Positions 46,044 through 54,666 of a stretch of 64,000 nt of DNA are shown piece after piece. The notes under the pieces were generated by a model, which saw only the letters and a program-made list of their open reading frames with translations, searched no databases and was not told where the DNA came from. The stretch lies in assembly GCF_900108225.1 (NCBI RefSeq), contig NZ_FNUZ01000002.1:64501-128500 (forward strand), given 5' to 3'. Within the stretch, counting starts at the first letter, position 1; every line of letters begins with the position of its first letter. Position numbers and translations under genes: made by a program. This stretch comes from Thalassococcus halodurans. Its GTDB lineage: Bacteria; Pseudomonadota; Alphaproteobacteria; Rhodobacterales; Rhodobacteraceae.

Positions 46044-47425
46044 GGCAGGATATCGCGGCGGTCGGGCGAGATTGTCAGCTTGCGTTCAAGTGGTGGAACC
46101 GATCGCTGATGACAGTTTTTACGATCGCAAATCCGGCAGGAAATCCCGATAGGCTCGAACGCATCGTCGCGGGCCAAATCAAGACCATCGCCGTACACCA
46201 GCGCGCCCGCGTGCTTGATCTCGCAGCCCAAAGCGATGGCAAAGCGGCGCACTGGCGCACCGTATTGACCGCCAGTTTTGGAAACGTCCCGCGCCAAAGA
46301 CAGATAGCGCACGCCGTCGGGCGTTTCGCACAGCTGGCGCAGAAAACGACCGGGCGTTTCAAATGCGCTGTGTACGTTCCATAGCGGGCAAGCCCCCCCG
46401 AAACGGGCGAATTGCAGGCGTGTGGCCGAATGGCGTTTCGTGATCGTGCCAGCCTGATCGACGCGGACAAAGAAGAACGGAATACCTTTGGCGCTGGGGC
46501 GTTGCAGCGTGGACAGACGGTGTGCAACCTGTTCGATGGATGCGCCGAACCGTGTCGACAACCGTTCCAGATCGTGCCGCGTTTCCTGTGCCGAACTCAG
46601 GAAGGCGTTGTACGGCATCAGAACCGCACCGGCGAAGTAGTTGGCCAAGCCGATTTTCGCGATGATCCGTGCCTCTTCGGTCTGAAAACGGGCAAGGTCC
46701 AATGTCGCATCCAGCAGCTTTTCCTGCTGAAGCAGGGCGACCTGCAACAGGATCTGGAAAGTCTGCGTTTCGTGCGTCGCGTATTCCGACAGGGTCAGTG
46801 TTTTGTTCAAGGCATCGTAGTTGCGCAGGCCCCGGATCGGGCCGATGGTCACGCGGATGCCGTGGTTTTCCAGATGGCTGATGACAGCCCTGCGCACGTC
46901 GCCGCGGCCTTCCAGGCTTTGGGCAAAATGCTCGGCCGCGCGGTCGACGGCATCGATGTAGTTGTCGCAATAGTGGAAGAAATCACGCACTTCTTCCCAC
47001 GGGCTGGGCTGAAGCTGCGATCCTTCGCGGCCCAATGCTTCGTCGAGTGATGCCAGACGTTCATGGGTCTGGCGATAGGCACGGTGCAGTTCCAGAAAGG
47101 ATCGGGCAAGGGCAGGGGCGTTTGACGCCACCAGCCGCAGGTCTGCCAGTGGGGGCGTGTCGGTGAACACTGGGTCGGCCAAAGCCTCGCGCATGTCGGT
47201 GATCAGGCGTTCCGTGTCGCCGTGGCCAAGCTCGGTGACGTCAAAGCCGAACTCTTGCGCCAAGGCCAGAATAACCGCCGACGATACGGGGCGGTTGTTG
47301 TTCTCCATCTGGTTCAGATAGGGCAGGGATACGCCCAACTTGGCTGCAAAGTCCTTTTGGGTCAGCGCAAGGCGCGACCGGAATTCACGTAGCTTTGCAC
47401 CGACATAGAGTTTCTGGACAGCCAT
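46028..47425 (-). CDS. pccR: PccR, short-chain fatty acyl-CoA regulator
   Basis: A 465-residue XRE-family regulator of the ScfR type. Residues 8-65 form the helix-turn-helix (ALTQKDFAAKLGVSLPYLNQ); residues about 150-280 hold an ImmA/IrrE-like region with its altered HExxH segment; the last 60 residues have a Cys cluster, CRICDRKNCHQR. In Rhodobacter sphaeroides PccR senses short-chain acyl-CoA and controls pccB through TTTGCAAA-X4-TTTGCAAA. The same boxes occur just before this gene and before pccB, which supports the assignment. The ATG at 47425 is preceded by the TTTGCAA cluster and follows the MFS stop by about 40 bases. Confidence 0.9.
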   Translation of the reverse strand: MAVQKLYVGAKLREFRSRLALTQKDFAAKLGVSLPYLNQMENNNRPVSSAVILALAQEFGFDVTELGHGDTERLITDMREALADPVFTDTPPLADLRLVASNAPALARSFLELHRAYRQTHERLASLDEALGREGSQLQPSPWEEVRDFFHYCDNYIDAVDRAAEHFAQSLEGRGDVRRAVISHLENHGIRVTIGPIRGLRNYDALNKTLTLSEYATHETQTFQILLQVALLQQEKLLDATLDLARFQTEEARIIAKIGLANYFAGAVLMPYNAFLSSAQETRHDLERLSTRFGASIEQVAHRLSTLQRPSAKGIPFFFVRVDQAGTITKRHSATRLQFARFGGACPLWNVHSAFETPGRFLRQLCETPDGVRYLSLARDVSKTGGQYGAPVRRFAIALGCEIKHAGALVYGDGLDLARDDAFEPIGISCRICDRKNCHQRSVPPLERKLTISPDRRDILPYDVQ

Positions 47426-47433
47426 TTTGCGCC

Positions 47434-47463
47434 TTTGCAATTTTCTTTGCAAAGGTTTGCAAA
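47434..47463. promoter_or_regulatory. PccR autoregulatory operator
   Basis: TTTGCAAT-TTTC-TTTGCAAA spans 47434-47453, matching the known TTTGCAAA-X4-TTTGCAAA motif with one mismatch, and a third TTTGCAAA lies at 47456-47463. It sits between the MFS stop and the pccR start, 9-38 bases before the start codon, so it should control pccR itself. Confidence 0.85.
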
Positions 47464-47465
47464 AT

Positions 47466-48695
47466 TTAGCTCGTGGCGTCCAGTGCTGAAATCTGACGTT
47501 CGCGGCGAATGACCCACACAATGGCAAGCACACCGCAGATCGAGGTGCTCAGCATGATCCAGAGCAGGGGCCACGCGCCTGCCTCTGGCGACAGCAGCAT
47601 GCCAGCCAAGGCCGACAACAGCGCGCCGCCTCCAATCATGATCGCGCCAGACAGGCCAGAGGCCGTGCCCGCCAGATGTGGGCGCACAGACAAGGCGCCG
47701 GCGGTCGCGTTGGGGATGGTCATGCCATTGCCCAAACCTACGAAGGTCATAAAGCCAAAGAAACTGATCGCTGATCCCAACCCCAGTCCGAACAATGCCA
47801 GCGACATGGCGATGCCCACACCGTTGATCAACGCGCCCCACAGGACCATGCGGTTCACGCCAATGCGCACCGAATAGCGCCCTGAAATGAAGTTGCCCAT
47901 GAAGTAACCAAGCGCGGGTGCACCAAAATACAGGCCCAGCATCGCAGGGGGCAGGGAAAAGACCACGGATCCGACAAACGGCGCGCCGCCAAGGTAAGCA
48001 AAGAACGCGCCTGACGAGAATGCAGAAGACAACGCATAGCCCCAGAAACGCTGGCTTTTCAAAAGTTCGGGGTATTCGCCGAACTGCTGGCCAAGGCTGA
48101 GCGAGGACTTAGCAGCGGTTTCCCCCAGATCATGCCAGACCAGTGCCAGTAAAAGGACGCCGCAGGCAAAGAAGGCCCAGAAATTCGCCTGCCAGCCAAA
48201 CGCCTGATCCAGAACGCCGCCGATGGCGGGGCCGATCATGGGGGCCACGCTCATGCCCATGGTGACATAACCGATCATTGAGGCCGCCTGATCCTGTGGG
48301 ACCATGTCACGTACAACCGCACGGCTTAGGACCATCGCGGTCACGATGGTGGCCTGCATCATACGAAATGCCAGAAAGACCCAAACATTCGTGGCAAAGA
48401 TACAGCCCAGCGCCGCAATCAGAAAGACAGCGATCCCGCCAAGGATCACGGGCCGACGGCCCAATTTGTCGGACACGGGGCCGATGAAAATCTGGAACAC
48501 AGCGTTCACGCCCAGATAAACCGCGACCGACAGCTGGATCAGCGCGTAATCGGCATCAAAGTACTCAGCCATCTTTGGCAGGCTGGGCAAAAACATGTTC
48601 ATGACCAGCGCGGAAATTCCGGCCAGCAGGATCAGCGTCAAAATATGCGGTGGTGTTGACCGGTCCATAAACCGGACATCAGGGGCGTTTTCCAT
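47466..48695 (-). CDS. Bcr/CflA-type MFS transporter
   Basis: A 409-residue membrane protein with about 12 helices of the drug-resistance MFS transporter, Bcr/CflA subfamily. VMNMFLPSLPKMAEYFDAD, the motif GPVSDKLGRRPVILGG (loop 2-3) and AVVRDMVPQDQAASMIGY are subfamily marks. Export of a small compound driven by protons is expected. The exact start is not certain: ATG at 48695 or 48668, neither with a good ribosome site. It lies between the pccB operator and pccR and is read with pccR; whether it has a role in propionate metabolism is unknown. Confidence 0.82.
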   Translation of the reverse strand: MENAPDVRFMDRSTPPHILTLILLAGISALVMNMFLPSLPKMAEYFDADYALIQLSVAVYLGVNAVFQIFIGPVSDKLGRRPVILGGIAVFLIAALGCIFATNVWVFLAFRMMQATIVTAMVLSRAVVRDMVPQDQAASMIGYVTMGMSVAPMIGPAIGGVLDQAFGWQANFWAFFACGVLLLALVWHDLGETAAKSSLSLGQQFGEYPELLKSQRFWGYALSSAFSSGAFFAYLGGAPFVGSVVFSLPPAMLGLYFGAPALGYFMGNFISGRYSVRIGVNRMVLWGALINGVGIAMSLALFGLGLGSAISFFGFMTFVGLGNGMTIPNATAGALSVRPHLAGTASGLSGAIMIGGGALLSALAGMLLSPEAGAWPLLWIMLSTSICGVLAIVWVIRRERQISALDATS

Positions 48696-48742
48696 GCTAT
48701 AGTGGTAGGGCGGCACATGGGGGCTGTCCATTGCCAGAATGA

Positions 48743-48820
48743 TTTGCAACAGCGCGTTTGCGTATTTGCGATTTTGCAATATTCGATTTTGGCATTATTC
48801 AAACTTTGCAAATTTGCCGA
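48743..48820. promoter_or_regulatory. Phased array of PccR boxes upstream of pccB
   Basis: TTTGC boxes begin at 48743 (TTTGCAAC), 48757 (TTTGCGTA), 48765 (TTTGCGAT), 48773 (TTTGCAAT), 48805 (TTTGCAAA) and 48813 (TTTGCCGA). From 48757 onward the spacing is a multiple of 8 bases. The array lies 64-141 bases before the pccB start and also just upstream of the MFS gene, so one array could act in both directions. Confidence 0.75.
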
Positions 48821-48883
48821 ATTTTCCTTGAGCCAGCCCCTTTGCTCTGCGATGCAGCATAGAACAGCGAAGGGAGCCGTCCG

Positions 48884-50416
48884 ATGAAAGATATTCTGCA
48901 AGAGCTTGAGGATCGCCGCACCGAGGCCCGACTGGGTGGTGGTGAAAAGCGTATCGCCTCGCAACACGCCAAGGGCAAACTGACAGCGCGCGAACGCATC
49001 GAGCTGCTGCTGGACGAAGACAGCTTTGAAGAGTTCGACATGTTTGTCGCCCATCGCTGCACCGAATTCGGCATGCAGGATAACCGCCCGAAAGGCGACG
49101 GTGTTGTGACCGGCTGGGGCACGATCAATGGCCGTATGGTTTATGTCTTCTCGCAGGACTTTACGGTTTTCGGCGGGTCCCTGTCTGAAACCCACGCGCA
49201 GAAGATTTGCAAAATCATGGATATGGCGATGCAAAACGGCGCGCCTGTGATCGGCATCAACGACTCGGGTGGTGCGCGTATTCAGGAAGGCGTTGCGTCG
49301 CTTGCGGGTTACGCGGAAGTGTTCCAGCGCAATATCATGGCTTCCGGTGTGATCCCGCAGATTTCTGTCATCATGGGCCCCTGTGCGGGCGGCGCGGTGT
49401 ATAGCCCCGCGATGACAGACTTCATCTTTATGGTGAAGGATTCGTCCTACATGTTCGTCACCGGTCCTGACGTTGTGAAGACCGTGACCAACGAGGTCGT
49501 CACCGCAGAAGAACTGGGTGGTGCATCCACACACACCAAGAAATCGTCGGTTGCCGATGGCGCGTTTGAAAACGATGTCGAGGCATTGGCCGAGGTTCGT
49601 CGTCTGGTCGACTTCCTGCCGCTGAACAACCGCGAAAAGCCGCCTGTTCGTCCTTTCTTTGATGAACCGGGTCGTGTGGAAGAGTCGCTGGATACGCTGA
49701 TCCCCGACAACCCCAACACGCCCTACGACATGAAAGAGCTGATCACCAAAATCGCGGACGAGGGCGACTTCTACGAGATTCAGGAAGATTACGCGAAAAA
49801 CATCATCACCGGTTTTGTCCGTCTGGAAGGGCAGACCGTGGGTGTTGTTGCGAACCAGCCGATGGTTCTGGCGGGCTGTCTGGACATCGACTCCAGCCGC
49901 AAAGCCGCGCGTTTCGTGCGCTTCTGTGACTGCTTTGAAATTCCGATCCTGACGCTTGTTGATGTTCCTGGCTTCTTGCCGGGCACATCGCAGGAATACG
50001 GTGGTGTTATCAAACACGGCGCGAAGCTGCTGTTCGCTTATGGCGAAGCAACAGTTCCGAAAGTGACCGTGATTACGCGTAAGGCTTACGGTGGTGCATA
50101 TGACGTTATGGCGTCCAAGCACCTGCGTGGTGACTTTAACTACGCATGGCCCACAGCCGAGATCGCGGTGATGGGTGCGAAGGGTGCGACAGAGATTCTC
50201 TACCGCTCCGAATTGGGCGATCCCGAGAAAATCGCAGCACGCACGCAGGAATACGAAGATCGCTTTGCGAACCCCTTCGTGGCTGCTGAACGTGGCTTCA
50301 TCGATGAGGTCATCCAGCCGCGCTCCACGCGTCGCCGTGTCAGCCGTGCCTTTGCATCCTTGCGTGGTAAGCAACTTACCAACCCCTGGAAAAAGCACGA
50401 CAATATCCCGTTGTGA
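48884..50416 (+). CDS. pccB: Propionyl-CoA carboxylase beta subunit
   Basis: A 510-residue carboxyltransferase subunit of the crotonase-like biotin carboxylase family. The two carboxyltransferase halves contain [14 protein letters not shown] with [18 protein letters not shown] (oxyanion and CoA site), and [21 protein letters not shown] with [17 protein letters not shown] (carboxybiotin site). It makes methylmalonyl-CoA from propionyl-CoA. Length equals the Ruegeria pomeroyi enzyme. AGGGAGCCG precedes the ATG. pccA is 2.1 kb downstream with small genes between. The stop is followed by a 7-bp GC hairpin at 50423-50446 without a T-run. Confidence 0.96.
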   Translation: MKDILQELEDRRTEARLGGGEKRIASQHAKGKLTARERIELLLDEDSFEEFDMFVAHRCTEFGMQDNRPKGDGVVTGWGTINGRMVYVFSQDFTVFGGSLSETHAQKICKIMDMAMQNGAPVIGINDSGGARIQEGVASLAGYAEVFQRNIMASGVIPQISVIMGPCAGGAVYSPAMTDFIFMVKDSSYMFVTGPDVVKTVTNEVVTAEELGGASTHTKKSSVADGAFENDVEALAEVRRLVDFLPLNNREKPPVRPFFDEPGRVEESLDTLIPDNPNTPYDMKELITKIADEGDFYEIQEDYAKNIITGFVRLEGQTVGVVANQPMVLAGCLDIDSSRKAARFVRFCDCFEIPILTLVDVPGFLPGTSQEYGGVIKHGAKLLFAYGEATVPKVTVITRKAYGGAYDVMASKHLRGDFNYAWPTAEIAVMGAKGATEILYRSELGDPEKIAARTQEYEDRFANPFVAAERGFIDEVIQPRSTRRRVSRAFASLRGKQLTNPWKKHDNIPL

Positions 50417-50470
50417 TCCGTTGCGCGCGGCGTTTGTCGCGCGCGCCAATCTTGTTCTGAAGGAACCGGA

Positions 50471-51091
50471 ATGTCGACTTGGCAGTGCAAATATGACATG
50501 CGCGAACAGGCGCTGAATGCAGGGGTTTTCCGGCATTCAGATAACCTGTTGCGTAATGTTTGCAATCTGCTAATGATTCCAGCACCGAGAGCGTCGAACG
50601 ACCGCAACTCGGGCACAGAGTTAACGACAGCGGATAAGATCCGCAGTCACGCGGCCCCGGCGGGAGGAGCACCATCAGGTGGTCGGGGCTGCGACTTTCT
50701 CAAAAATTTCAAAACAATTCCCAACGTAATCGCGATCTTCGCTGCCGCTGTGTTTGCGGCCTCAGCCTCTGCGCAGTCCATTATTCTGCCGTCTGACCGG
50801 AAAGCTGATTTGCAGGAAGTCCTGAAGGACATGGACCTGCTGCGCTACCGCTTTGTTGTGCCGGAACTGTCCAACGCCACGGATGATCTGGCCGTTTCGA
50901 CGGGCGATCTGGAATTCTTGTGTTCGGATTACGTGTTGCAAGACATCAAAGGGCAGGGCCTGAGCGCTGCTCAGGTGGTGATCAGTATGGGTGACAGGCC
51001 AACTGAATTTGGCGTTGCCGATCCTGATGCCTTGCAGGTTTTCGAACTTTTCAGCATCTCTGATGGTCTCTGCATCTGGGAGGCATTTTAA
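50471..51091 (+). CDS. Exported DUF6497-like protein, N-terminus uncertain
   Basis: An open frame of 206 residues. The conserved part starts near residue 76: a signal peptide (KTIPNVIAIFAAAVFAASASAQ) and a mature domain of about 105 residues ending VVISMGDRPTEFGVADP and ISDGLCIWEAF, which I recall as the DUF6497 family of Rhodobacterales. The first 75 residues look unconserved. The ATG at 50471 has AAGGA six bases upstream, but no ATG, GTG or TTG in frame lies between 50573 and the signal peptide, so the real start may be a rare codon or the leader may be real. Function unknown; between pccB and pccA. Confidence 0.6.
   Translation: MSTWQCKYDMREQALNAGVFRHSDNLLRNVCNLLMIPAPRASNDRNSGTELTTADKIRSHAAPAGGAPSGGRGCDFLKNFKTIPNVIAIFAAAVFAASASAQSIILPSDRKADLQEVLKDMDLLRYRFVVPELSNATDDLAVSTGDLEFLCSDYVLQDIKGQGLSAAQVVISMGDRPTEFGVADPDALQVFELFSISDGLCIWEAF
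50548..50566. promoter_or_regulatory. Possible third PccR box, internal to the pccB-pccA interval
   Basis: GTTGCGTA (50548-50555) and TTTGCAAT (50559-50566) are close to the PccR half-sites and are spaced by 11 bases. The site lies 130 bases after pccB, in the doubtful leader of the next gene. It might drive the small genes and pccA. Confidence 0.4.
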
Positions 51092-51302
51092 TGCGAACAC
51101 AATATCTTGCGCGGCGTCGTTACTTTGAACCTGCTTTTGCGGCTTTCGAGTCACAAGTCACGGATTGCGCTGGCAAAACGTATCTTTGCGACACGTCTTC
51201 CTGTATTCCTAAGGACGGTTTCCTCCAGGGAGCCACCTCAAAAACGGGGCAGTCGGGACCCAAGGCCCGCGACGCCCATAATAATGGATACAGGAGAAGA
51301 GC

Positions 51303-51449
51303 ATGTCCAAGAGCATCAAGTTCTTCGCGCTGTTCGGCTTTGTCGCGACCCTCGCGGCATGTGGCGGCAGCTCGACAGAAGAAGAGTTTGTCATCATTGA
51401 TCCGGAGCCGATCAGCGTCGAGCCGGAATACACAGGCAAATTCAAATAA
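51303..51449 (+). CDS. Small lipoprotein, 48 residues
   Basis: MSKSIKFFALFGFVATLAAC starts a clear lipoprotein: basic n-region, hydrophobic core, lipobox ATLAAC with Cys20. The mature part is only 28 residues, acidic, ending PEYTGKFK. AGGAGAAG precedes the ATG with the right spacing. A stem-loop (GGACGGCC/GGCCGTCC, 51460-51481) follows. Unknown function; positioned in the pcc locus, which suggests a conserved small gene. Confidence 0.72.
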   Translation: MSKSIKFFALFGFVATLAACGGSSTEEEFVIIDPEPISVEPEYTGKFK

Positions 51450-51527
51450 GTTTTCGTCGGGACGGCCCGCTGAGGCCGTCCTGACACCCTGCCGCGCGAT
51501 GTCCTTTACTTTGGTGGAGGGCGGCAC

Positions 51528-51887
51528 ATGCTGAAACATCGCGGTTTCCCGGGGCGCCTTCCCGGTACAGATTTCCAATTCACCATCCGCCGTCCGAACC
51601 CCAAAGGGGTTACGCCGATCACACGTCGCGAACGCTTTGCCGATCGCCGCTCGCCTGATCGCAAGGCGGACTTGTGGTTCATGAACGCGCTCTGGCTGCA
51701 TTTTGGCACCGAACCGTTCGAACGGGGCAATCTGGATGCAGGACGTCTGAGCTGGCTGTTCGGTCGCGAAGTTTTGCCGGTGGACGATCCGTTCGATCCG
51801 GAAAGCTATGAATCTTTGCTGGTCATCGACGAAAAGGCTGCGCGTCACGCGTTTCCCGAAGCGTTTGAGCAGGATTTATGGGCATGA
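51528..51887 (+). CDS. Conserved hypothetical basic protein
   Basis: A 119-residue soluble protein of unknown function, rich in Arg, Pro, Phe and Trp, with no signal or membrane segment. Notable strings are GRLPGTDFQFTIRRPNPKG and MNALWLHFGTEPFERG. GGAGGGCGGC precedes the ATG. The codon use is like its neighbours. It lies between two lipoprotein genes in the pcc locus and is followed by a terminator at 52058-52097. I have no family name. Confidence 0.65.
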   Translation: MLKHRGFPGRLPGTDFQFTIRRPNPKGVTPITRRERFADRRSPDRKADLWFMNALWLHFGTEPFERGNLDAGRLSWLFGREVLPVDDPFDPESYESLLVIDEKAARHAFPEAFEQDLWA

Positions 51888-52057
51888 TCCTGCTTAGGGC
51901 ATCCGATAAGAGGCGGGATCAAGCCGATCCGCGCGCAAAAGCATTCAACCTCTTGGAAGGTGGGAATGTTTTTGTCAGCCTCTGGATGTCCCTTAACGGG
52001 TCATTGACGGCGCAGGCAGGCGATCTGCTGCGCGATTACCGTTACCCTTCCCCTAAA

Positions 52058-52097
52058 GGGCGGCTTGGCGCATCCCCGAGCCAGCCGCCCGTTTTTT
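52058..52097 (+). terminator. Intrinsic terminator after the 51528-51887 gene
   Basis: GGGCGGC (52058-52064) pairs with GCCGCCC (52084-52090), continued by TGGC (52066-52069) with GCCA (52080-52083) after a one-base bulge, then six T residues at 52092-52097. The stretch 51888-52227 holds this terminator and no other convincing gene. Confidence 0.85.
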
Positions 52098-52227
52098 CCT
52101 CTGAATTCATGCAGCTCGGGCAAAAATCTGCCGATCACGCAGGTGTGCGCACGAATTGTTGGAACCTTTTGGCTTTTTTCGCGCTATTCCAACAGCACAG
52201 GGCGAGAAATCAAAAGGAGCATTCCAA

Positions 52228-52431
52228 ATGCGTAAACTCACACAAATCTCTGCTATCGTGGCGTTGTTCGGCCTTGCGGCTTGTGGCGACACGCTTGGCG
52301 AACAGGCACTCATCGGCGCGGCCGCGGGTGCAGGTACAGCTGCAGCGGTTGATGGCGACATCGCGACCGGCGCAATTGTTGGCGCAGGCGGCAACGTCGC
52401 TTATTGCCAATCCTATCCGGAACGCTGCTGA
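52228..52431 (+). CDS. Small lipoprotein, 67 residues
   Basis: MRKLTQISAIVALFGLAACG is a lipoprotein signal with lipobox GLAAC (Cys19). The mature 49 residues are Gly/Ala-rich (GAAAGAGTAAAVDGDIATG) with two Cys near the C-terminus, a profile like small outer-membrane glycine-zipper lipoproteins. AGGAG precedes the ATG nine bases away. It has its own start after a terminator and is followed by two hairpins, so it is a monocistronic unit between the pcc subunit genes. Function unknown. Confidence 0.75.
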   Translation: MRKLTQISAIVALFGLAACGDTLGEQALIGAAAGAGTAAAVDGDIATGAIVGAGGNVAYCQSYPERC

Positions 52432-52441
52432 TCTGAACAGC

Positions 52442-52459
52442 CGGTCCCTTCTGGGACCG
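52442..52459 (+). other. Stem-loop downstream of the small lipoprotein gene
   Basis: CGGTCCC (52442-52448) pairs with GGGACCG (52453-52459) over TTCT. No T-run follows directly; it precedes the terminator at 52471-52506. Confidence 0.6.
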
Positions 52460-52470
52460 ATCATTATTGA

Positions 52471-52506
52471 AACGCCGTCAAAGCCGTCTGGCTTTGGCGG
52501 TTTTTT
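52471..52506 (+). terminator. Intrinsic terminator of the 67-residue lipoprotein gene
   Basis: AAAGCC (52480-52485) pairs with GGCTTT (52490-52495) over GTCT; an outer arm (52471-52476 with 52496-52502) extends it over a 3-base bulge, and six T residues end it at 52506. Confidence 0.75.
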
Positions 52507-52563
52507 CATGCCTTGCCCCAGCGGGAGAGGACCCGCAGGAGCCATGACTGGAAAGGGACGGAT

Positions 52564-54564
52564 ATGTTTAACAAGATCCTGATCGCGAACCGCGGCGAAA
52601 TCGCCTGCCGTGTGATCAAAACTGCGCGCAAGATGGGCATCCAGACGGTCGCGCTATATTCGGATGCTGACAAAGCCGCGCTTCATGTGCAGATGGCCGA
52701 TGAAGCCGTACATATCGGCCCGCCGCCCGCAAACCAGTCTTACATCGTGATCGACAAGGTCATGGACGCCATCCGCCACACCGGCGCACAGGCCGTTCAC
52801 CCGGGCTATGGTTTCCTGTCGGAAAACCCCAAGTTCGCACAGGCGCTGGAAGCCGAAGGCGTGGCATTCGTAGGCCCGCCGGTCAAAGCGATCGAAGCGA
52901 TGGGCGACAAGATCACGTCCAAGAAGATCGCGCAGGAAGCAGGCGTAAGCACCGTTCCCGGTTACATGGGCCTGATCGAAGACGCCGACGAAGCCGTCAA
53001 AATCTCGAACGAGATCGGCTATCCGGTGATGATCAAAGCCTCTGCCGGTGGTGGCGGTAAGGGTATGCGGATCGCGTGGAACGACGAAGAAGCGCGTGAA
53101 GGCTTCCAGTCGTCCAAGAACGAAGCGGCGTCTTCGTTTGGCGATGACCGTATCTTTATCGAGAAATTCGTCACCCAGCCGCGCCACATCGAAATTCAGG
53201 TTCTGGCGGATGCCCATGGCAACTGCGTCTACCTGAACGAACGCGAATGTTCGATCCAGCGCCGGAACCAGAAGGTTGTTGAAGAAGCGCCGTCGCCGTT
53301 CCTTGACGAGGCAACACGTAAGGCGATGGGCGAACAGTCTGTCGCTCTGGCGCAGGCGGTGGGCTACACCAGCGCGGGTACTGTGGAATTCATTGTCGAC
53401 GGTGACCGGAACTTCTACTTCCTCGAGATGAACACGCGTCTTCAGGTGGAACACCCTGTAACCGAACTGATCACCGGCGTCGATCTGGTTGAACAGATGA
53501 TCCGCGTCGCCAATGGCGAGCCGCTGTCGATCACTCAGGACGACGTGAAAATCAACGGCTGGGCGATTGAAAACCGTCTTTATGCCGAAGACCCGTACCG
53601 CAACTTCCTGCCGTCCATCGGCCGCCTGACACGCTATCGTCCGCCGGCGGAAGGCGAACTGGGTGCAGGCATCGTGCGAAACGATACCGGCGTCTACGAG
53701 GGCGGCGAGATTTCGATGTACTACGACCCGATGATCGCCAAGCTGTGCACATGGGCCCCGACCCGTGCCGAAGCCATCGAAGTGATGCGCAACGCACTGG
53801 ACAGCTTTGAGGTCGAAGGCATTGGTCACAACCTTCCGTTCCTGTCGGCGGTTATGGACCACGATCGCTTTACCTCTGGCAACATGACCACGGCATTCAT
53901 CGCCGAGGAATACCCTGAAGGTTTCGAAGGCGTTGAACTGGGCGATGCCGATCTGCGCCGGATCGCAGCCGCAACCGCAGCGATGAACCGTGTCGCGGAA
54001 ATCCGTCGCGCCCGCATCTCGGGCCGTCTGGACAACCACGAACGGCACGTAGGCGAAAGCTGGAACGTAGCCTTGCAGGGTCAAAGCTATGACGTGACAA
54101 TCGCTGCGGATCGTGACGGTTCGACCGTTCGTTTCGAAGATGGTGCAGAGCTGCGCGTATCTGGCGATTGGACACCGGGTGATCAGTTGGCGACGATGGA
54201 TGTCGATGGTGCGCCGCTGGTTCTGAAGGTTGGTAAAATCTCGGGCGGGTTCCGTATCCGGTCCCGCGGTGCTGATCTGAAAGTTCACGTGCGCACCCCG
54301 CGTCAGGCCGAACTTGCGCGCCTGATGCCGGAAAAACTGCCGCCGGACACCTCCAAGATGCTGCTCTGCCCGATGCCGGGTCTGATCGTCAAAGTCGACG
54401 TCGAAGTCGGCCAGGAGGTTCAGGAAGGTCAGGCGCTGTGCACCGTCGAGGCGATGAAGATGGAAAACATCCTGCGCGCCGAGCGTAAGGGCGTCGTGTC
54501 CAAGATCAACGCATCGGCTGGTGACAACCTTGCCGTCGACGAAGTGATCATGGAGTTCGAATAA
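52564..54564 (+). CDS. pccA: Propionyl-CoA carboxylase alpha subunit (biotin carboxylase/BCCP)
   Basis: A 666-residue biotin-dependent carboxylase. Residues 1-445 are the ATP-grasp biotin carboxylase (MFNKILIANRGEIACRVIKT, the glycine loop KASAGGGGKGMRIAW, and EMNTRLQVEHPVTE with ATP/Mg ligands). Residues about 450-590 are the subunit-contact (BT) domain. Residues 590-666 are the biotinyl domain; biotin attaches at Lys632 in the EAMKMEN motif. ATG at 52564 follows AAGGGACGG. Together with PccB it makes methylmalonyl-CoA. It is read alone after a terminator, 2.1 kb from pccB. Confidence 0.97.
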   Translation: MFNKILIANRGEIACRVIKTARKMGIQTVALYSDADKAALHVQMADEAVHIGPPPANQSYIVIDKVMDAIRHTGAQAVHPGYGFLSENPKFAQALEAEGVAFVGPPVKAIEAMGDKITSKKIAQEAGVSTVPGYMGLIEDADEAVKISNEIGYPVMIKASAGGGGKGMRIAWNDEEAREGFQSSKNEAASSFGDDRIFIEKFVTQPRHIEIQVLADAHGNCVYLNERECSIQRRNQKVVEEAPSPFLDEATRKAMGEQSVALAQAVGYTSAGTVEFIVDGDRNFYFLEMNTRLQVEHPVTELITGVDLVEQMIRVANGEPLSITQDDVKINGWAIENRLYAEDPYRNFLPSIGRLTRYRPPAEGELGAGIVRNDTGVYEGGEISMYYDPMIAKLCTWAPTRAEAIEVMRNALDSFEVEGIGHNLPFLSAVMDHDRFTSGNMTTAFIAEEYPEGFEGVELGDADLRRIAAATAAMNRVAEIRRARISGRLDNHERHVGESWNVALQGQSYDVTIAADRDGSTVRFEDGAELRVSGDWTPGDQLATMDVDGAPLVLKVGKISGGFRIRSRGADLKVHVRTPRQAELARLMPEKLPPDTSKMLLCPMPGLIVKVDVEVGQEVQEGQALCTVEAMKMENILRAERKGVVSKINASAGDNLAVDEVIMEFE

Positions 54565-54666
54565 GCCGATGATCCGGCAATCCCCGATAGCAGGGGGCGT
54601 GATGAACGCCCCCAAAGCTCAGGCCACGTTCGGTACGAACGCGGGCCTGTCGGGGTTTGTCGTGGC

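Noticed and set aside
51091-51534. Open frame of 147 codons beginning in a TAATG overlap with the DUF6497-like gene
   Set aside because: It overlaps the whole 48-residue lipoprotein gene, which has a good signal peptide and ribosome site; the composition is Ser/Arg-rich and shadow-like. The first 50 codons cannot be excluded but nothing supports them.
51878-52582. Open frame of 234 codons across the pcc interval
   Set aside because: It runs through a clear intrinsic terminator (52058-52097), over the lipoprotein gene in another frame and into the pccA leader; no protein-like composition.
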